Shown: positions 61,006 to 64,000 of the stretch, one piece after another
Position numbering within the stretch: the first letter of the stretch is position 1
How the letters are laid out: every line of letters begins with the position of its first letter
NCBI GenBank assembly: GCA_017798145.1
Contig: CP059069.1
Coordinates: 2,155,226 to 2,219,225, forward strand
Direction: 5' to 3'
DNA length: 64,000 nucleotides
Source: Akkermansiaceae bacterium
GTDB lineage: Bacteria; Verrucomicrobiota; Verrucomicrobiia; Verrucomicrobiales; Akkermansiaceae
Notes under the pieces: generated by a model
What the model was told of the DNA's origin: nothing
The model's database searches: none
Seen by the model: only the letters and a program-made list of their open reading frames with translations
Made by a program: the position numbers and the translations under genes

Positions 61006-61485
61006 TTCTTCATTGTTAGCTCCTTGAGTGCACCAAGCAATGTCTTGTCAAAGCAGGTGCCCGCCTCACCTCGATGCGATGAGCCTTCAAAAACATTTGG
61101 GACGTTCCCGATTGGTCTAAGTGCTCCAATAGCTACCCGAGAGCCGTTGAACGTCTTGTTGTCCTTCTTGTATTCAAAATATGCGATGTAGAATCGGCCT
61201 TCAGAATCCTTGAGGAGATATTCGATTCCTGATCCGAAAAAGGGATCGTTGGATCTATCGTGCTCTGACGCCTCTTTGAAAAGCGCAGTGAAATCATCGA
61301 CTTCTACAGTACTCCACCTTGTCTCCTAAACGAAACAGGGTTAGGTATGTGGTGTTGTCTTCGTCGCCGCCTTCATCCCACTCAATATCTGCATTCTTCG
61401 AGTCGCAAAAATAAACTTCAACTTTCTCGGCATTCGCACTCAAAGCGATGAGGAACGTTAGAATGAGCGTTAGTAAGGTCTTCAT
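60960..61485 (-). pseudogene. Exported protein, frameshifted (cassette 43)
   Basis: Signal peptide MKTLLTLILTFLIALSANA, then VEVYFCDSKNADIEWDEGGD. The frame ends at 61294, but an overlapping frame carries on VEVDDFTALFKEASEHDRSN, LLKDSEGRFYIAYFEYKKDN, RGEAGTCFDKTLLGALKELT and NKAEMATPRKPSD. A shift near 61315 separates them. Confidence 0.6.
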
Positions 61486-61491
61486 TTCTTT

Positions 61492-61580
61492 GCAGAACGT
61501 TAGAGGAATGGCGGCGGCGGGGTCAACTTCCAATATCATCAGACGGCTTCCTCGCCGTCGCCATCTCCGCCTTGTTCAGC
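61492..61580 (-). repeat. attC 44
   Basis: Arms GCAGAAC (pairs with attC 43) and GTTCAGC; GGCGGCGG variant. Confidence 0.9.
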
Positions 61581-61761
61581 ATCTTTTGGACTCCGCATGA
61601 TCCTGGCGCTCCCGAACTCGTGGGAACACGCAAGCCGCCATCGAATCACGAACGGCTTTCGCCTACAGGAATTCATTCGCCACGTCTGGAACTTCCGAAA
61701 CCTCGTCGATCCACCGCGACGGAGCATTATCTTCCCTCTGCGATCCAAGGATTCTTTCTTG
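61581..61761 (-). repeat. Six-copy mini-cassette, copy F
   Basis: A short deletion (AAGCCGCCATCG for AAGCCGAGCAATCG) shifts the basic frame, which then ends EQGGDGDGEEAV. Confidence 0.7.
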
Positions 61762-61850
61762 GCTGAACGTCTAAGGAATGGCGGCGCCGGTGTAAACTCC
61801 CAATTTAATCAGACGGCTTCCTCGGCGTCGCCATCTCCGGCTTGTTCGCC
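61762..61850 (-). repeat. attC 45
   Basis: Arms GCTGAAC (pairs with attC 44) and GTTCGCC. Confidence 0.9.
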
Positions 61851-61947
61851 TGTTTGGTTCCTTGCGGTTGTGATCTCTGACGATGAAGCGACCTTCAGTA
61901 TGGGAGGAATGGTATCTCCCCACGGGATCGGAGATTCAGCAGAGCGA

Positions 61948-62241
61948 TCAGGCCTCGGAGTAAGGGGTGAAAAACGCGAATTGCCACAGTAATGCGAAGC
62001 AGCTGATTATCATCACTGCGACTGCAATGTAACCCAACCCTGGCCACCAGCCATATTCCCTGGAAAACATCGCCCCGACAAAACCGCCTAAACCGCCACC
62101 CACTCCACCCATCCACCTCAATGATCGTAGGCTGAACTCGGAAATCTCTCCGCATTCACTACACCGATAGCCTTTGCTCTTCCTGTAGGCGAAGAATCGC
62201 AACGGATTGCACAAATTGTGACAGTGGGGACAACGGGTCAT
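61948..62241 (-). CDS. Zinc-ribbon membrane protein (cassette 45)
   Basis: A 97-residue protein: an N-terminal zinc ribbon (RCPHCHNLCNP and YRCSECGE, four cysteines in two CxxC-type knuckles), a Gly-rich hinge and helices GGVGGGLGGFVGAMF and LGYIAVAVMIISCFALLWQF. This DUF-type layout is common in bacterial genomes and of unknown role. Start 6 bases from attC 46. Confidence 0.7.
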   Translation of the reverse strand: MTRCPHCHNLCNPLRFFAYRKSKGYRCSECGEISEFSLRSLRWMGGVGGGLGGFVGAMFSREYGWWPGLGYIAVAVMIISCFALLWQFAFFTPYSEA

Positions 62242-62246
62242 TTTGT

Positions 62247-62335
62247 GGCGAACGTCTAAGGAATGGCGGCGCCGGTGTAAACTTCCAATTTAATCAGACG
62301 GCTTCCTCGGCGTCGCCATCTCCGCCTTGTTCTGC
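62247..62335 (-). repeat. attC 46
   Basis: Arms GGCGAAC (pairs with attC 45) and GTTCTGC. Confidence 0.9.
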
Positions 62336-62346
62336 CTCTTCATTTC

Positions 62347-62700
62347 TTAATCACCGGCGTTGAGAAATGGCTGTAATCTGTGTCTACCAACCCGATTAAT
62401 CAGTGTCAGTCCCAGTATCCACAGCGACCCGCAAATGCCCATCGCCACAATGACGTGCCAAATACACAACACGACGACATTGCTAAGAAGATCGATGTCT
62501 ACAAATTGGTTAATTCTGTATGCTAGCTCATTGCATAATAGGTGAACCTCAAAACCAAGGCTGAGTGTCGCCCAGCCCATCCACCAATCATCAGAAGTAA
62601 CGGGGTAAGAAGTGAAGCGAATCAGGAAGAGGATCGTTGAAATGAGACAATATGCCGTCGCGATCATCCAAATCGTGTTCCATCGACGAAGCGTGATCAT
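62347..62700 (-). CDS. Membrane protein (cassette 46)
   Basis: A 117-residue protein with three helices (TIWMIATAYCLISTILFLI; WWMGWATLSLGFEVHLLC; VVVLCIWHVIVAMGICGSLW plus ILGLTLI). ATG at 62700 chosen next to attC 47. Unknown function. Confidence 0.6.
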   Translation of the reverse strand: MITLRRWNTIWMIATAYCLISTILFLIRFTSYPVTSDDWWMGWATLSLGFEVHLLCNELAYRINQFVDIDLLSNVVVLCIWHVIVAMGICGSLWILGLTLINRVGRHRLQPFLNAGD

Positions 62701-62706
62701 TTTCTT

Positions 62707-62794
62707 GCAGAACGTCATAGGAGAGCCGCGCCGGGAAGGAGGCTCGAAATGATCAGACGGCTTCCTCGGCGTCGGCTCCTCCGGCTTGTTCTGC
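62707..62794 (-). repeat. attC 47
   Basis: Arms GCAGAAC (pairs with attC 46) and GTTCTGC; interior variant GAGAGCCGCGCCGGGAAGGAGG with matching CGTCGGCTCCTCCGG, similar to attC 4. Confidence 0.85.
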
Positions 62795-62803
62795 CTCTTC
62801 GAT

Positions 62804-63320
62804 TCATTGGATGTAAGGCTCTAAAACTTTGGATGCGATTAATGAGAAGAATCCAAGAGCCAGGAGAATATTGCGAATCCTATAAAACAGCGCAGATTTA
62901 TCGTTCAAGGCTTCCATGGAGGATTCAATTTGTTCAGCGGCCTTCTGATGCTGCCCGTATAAAACGCGTGCTTTCTCAACGGTGAAATACTCACCAGTAG
63001 AACCATTATAGCCATCCTTACCCGCAGCCACTACTCCCATCATGCTCCCTGCCTTCTCCGAATGCTCAAGAAGCTGCCCGTTGGTGAATAACATAATGTG
63101 GTGCATCTCAATACGACGGAACCCGAAATAGACGGAAACAGCAAGTAGTAGCAGAGAAAAATAGATTGATCGTGAAGTAATTCCAACCAAGCCGCTCCGG
63201 CACAAGATGATTAACCAGATAAGAAAAAACGGCTCCCGTGAGTGCCGTAATGAAATAGTCAAACTTGCGGGACGCCTCCTGTCCGGTAGCGATGGTCTTA
63301 TAGGCGGTAGTCTCGCTCAT
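62804..63320 (-). pseudogene. Membrane protein, frameshifted (cassette 47)
   Basis: First frame MSETTAYKTIATGQEASRKF with helix FITALTGAVFSYLVNHLV; then near 63165-63180 the frame shifts to SIYFSLLLLAVSVYFGFRRI, followed by EYFTVEKARVLYGQHQKAAE and IRNILLALGFFSLIASKVL. The rebuilt protein would have three helices and a charged cytoplasmic loop. Confidence 0.6.
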
Positions 63321-63325
63321 TTCTT

Positions 63326-63414
63326 GCAGAACGTCTAAGGAATGGCGGCGCCGGGGTCAACTTCCAAAATGATCAGACGGCTTCCTCGGCGTCGCCATCT
63401 CCGACTTGTTCTCC
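63326..63414 (-). repeat. attC 48
   Basis: Arms GCAGAAC (pairs with attC 47) and GTTCTCC. Confidence 0.9.
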
Positions 63415-63437
63415 TTGTTTTTGAGTATTGGGATGCG

Positions 63438-63821
63438 CTACTTCCCGGCAATGGCACGAATCTTCTTCCGCAAAGCAGGTGGCATTCGAAACCGTTCGGC
63501 ACTCTTCGGGCTATATCCAGTTCCGGATATGGAACCAATACGGAAATGCCCATCCGTATCCCTGATCTCAAAAAAATATAGCGGTGCTCCCGGAGTCGCT
63601 GGAAAGAATTGTTTGGCTGCCGGAAACCTCCATACTCCCTCTTCTTCATCGTATTGAGGCTTAGCCAAGGTGAATCCATCGTGAAATTCGGCCGTGCTCT
63701 TGTCGCCGAGGATTATGGCACCAATCGCACTGACGTTCGCTTTCGTTAGCGTGGGTTCAACTGCGCTGGCGCTACCCGCCATGATAGTTGTAGCGATCAG
63801 CAGTGATGCAAAAGTCTTCAT
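63438..63821 (-). CDS. Exported protein (cassette 48)
   Basis: A 127-residue protein with a signal peptide (MKTFASLLIATTIMAGSASA-VE) and one compact domain: GAIILGDKSTAEFHDGFTLA, VWRFPAAKQFFPATPGAPLY, HFRIGSISGTGYSPKSAERF. Intact; starts 6 bases from attC 49. Unknown function, probably periplasmic. Confidence 0.65.
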   Translation of the reverse strand: MKTFASLLIATTIMAGSASAVEPTLTKANVSAIGAIILGDKSTAEFHDGFTLAKPQYDEEEGVWRFPAAKQFFPATPGAPLYFFEIRDTDGHFRIGSISGTGYSPKSAERFRMPPALRKKIRAIAGK

Positions 63822-63827
63822 TTCTTT

Positions 63828-63916
63828 GGAGAACGTTATAGGAATGGCGGCGCCGGTGTAAAGCTCGGATTTAATCAGAAGGCTTCCTCGGCGTCGCCAT
63901 CTCCGCCTTGTTCGGC
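63828..63916 (-). repeat. attC 49
   Basis: Arms GGAGAAC (pairs with attC 48) and GTTCGGC. Confidence 0.9.
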
Positions 63917-63924
63917 TTCTTCCA

Positions 63925-64000
63925 TTATTCGATCAAGTGGTTGTTCAGAAGATACTTCCGCCCCTTGGGTATCACAACATGGTGAGGGGTCTCCCAAGGC
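63925..64000 (-). CDS. Cassette gene, 3' end only (cassette 49)
   Basis: The frame reads PWETPHHVVIPKGRKYLLNN then HLIE and a stop at 63925, plausible as a protein C-terminus. A second open frame enters attC 49 (EQGGDGDAEEAF). The gene extends past the window, so the choice between frames is open. Confidence 0.4.
   Translation of the reverse strand, partial: PWETPHHVVIPKGRKYLLNNHLIE

Larger units (their letters stand above)
33635..64000 (-). other. Chromosomal integron gene-cassette array (continues past the right edge)
   Basis: Forty-nine attC-type sites divide this region into cassettes, almost all with one minus-strand gene starting a few bases after one site and ending in or before the next. 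Read on the minus strand each site runs RYYYAAC-AAGGCGG...CGCC...CTTAGACGTTRRRY, the standard attC orientation, so cassettes were added from the right and intI/attI should lie beyond 64000. The 7-base arm at one end of a cassette is the reverse complement of the arm at its other end in nearly every case, including unusual ones (GTTGTGC/GCACAAC, GTTGTGG/CCACAAC, GTTCATC/GATGAAC). Confidence 0.93.

Noticed and set aside
33635..64000. Regularly spaced near-identical ~85-bp repeats as a CRISPR array
   Set aside because: Spacing is gene-sized and variable, the repeats are palindromic with variable complementary arms, and genes start right after them; all fits attC sites and not CRISPR.

Overview
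The window looks like part of a Verrucomicrobiota chromosome, probably Verrucomicrobiales. The reasons are two PEP-CTERM proteins, a BatA/VWA protein, a SLBB-TPR-VWA protein beside an ECF sigma factor, a SIMPL protein, and many large hypothetical genes with signal peptides. The left half (1-33 kb) is GC-rich, ordinary chromosome. The right half (33.6-64 kb) is AT-richer and built quite differently.

Left half: the 5' end of trpD; a PEP-CTERM protein; a roughly 5-kb insert with a vapBC-like toxin-antitoxin pair translationally coupled to a 1446-residue NTPase with a C-terminal PD-(D/E)XK-like nuclease motif, flanked by two ~100-bp direct repeats; an Hsp33-like protein; a SIMPL protein; a sigma factor / VWA / 2226-residue envelope protein / lipoprotein cluster, all on the minus strand; a second PEP-CTERM protein; a His-rich outer-membrane protein with a palindromic operator candidate; a BatA-like protein; a pair of related membrane-anchored proteins; and purE-purK. 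A junction zone (31.6-33.6 kb) holds a broken antitoxin, a truncated tyrosine transposase of the REP-associated type and an IS30-family element.

Right half: a large chromosomal integron cassette array. I count 49 attC sites, most of them 84-90 bp. The seven-base arms at the two ends of almost every cassette are exactly complementary, as integron recombination requires. Nearly all cassette genes run on the minus strand, so the integrase and attI should lie beyond the right edge; no integrase is visible here. Most cassette proteins are short, hypothetical, and secreted or membrane-bound. About a dozen are frameshifted. One ~185-bp cassette occurs six times, and two other cassettes are each present in two identical-looking copies. 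Three antisense cassettes encode a MazG-like pyrophosphohydrolase, a cysteine-cluster protein and a pair of tiny proteins.

Three copies of a 1.78-kb IS110/IS1111-type element sit at the same position inside attC core sites. Their 3' non-coding regions carry a hairpin with compensatory base changes between copies and an 11-nt match to the attC target. This points to a bridge-type guide RNA that aims the element at integron cassettes. It is the most interesting system in the window.
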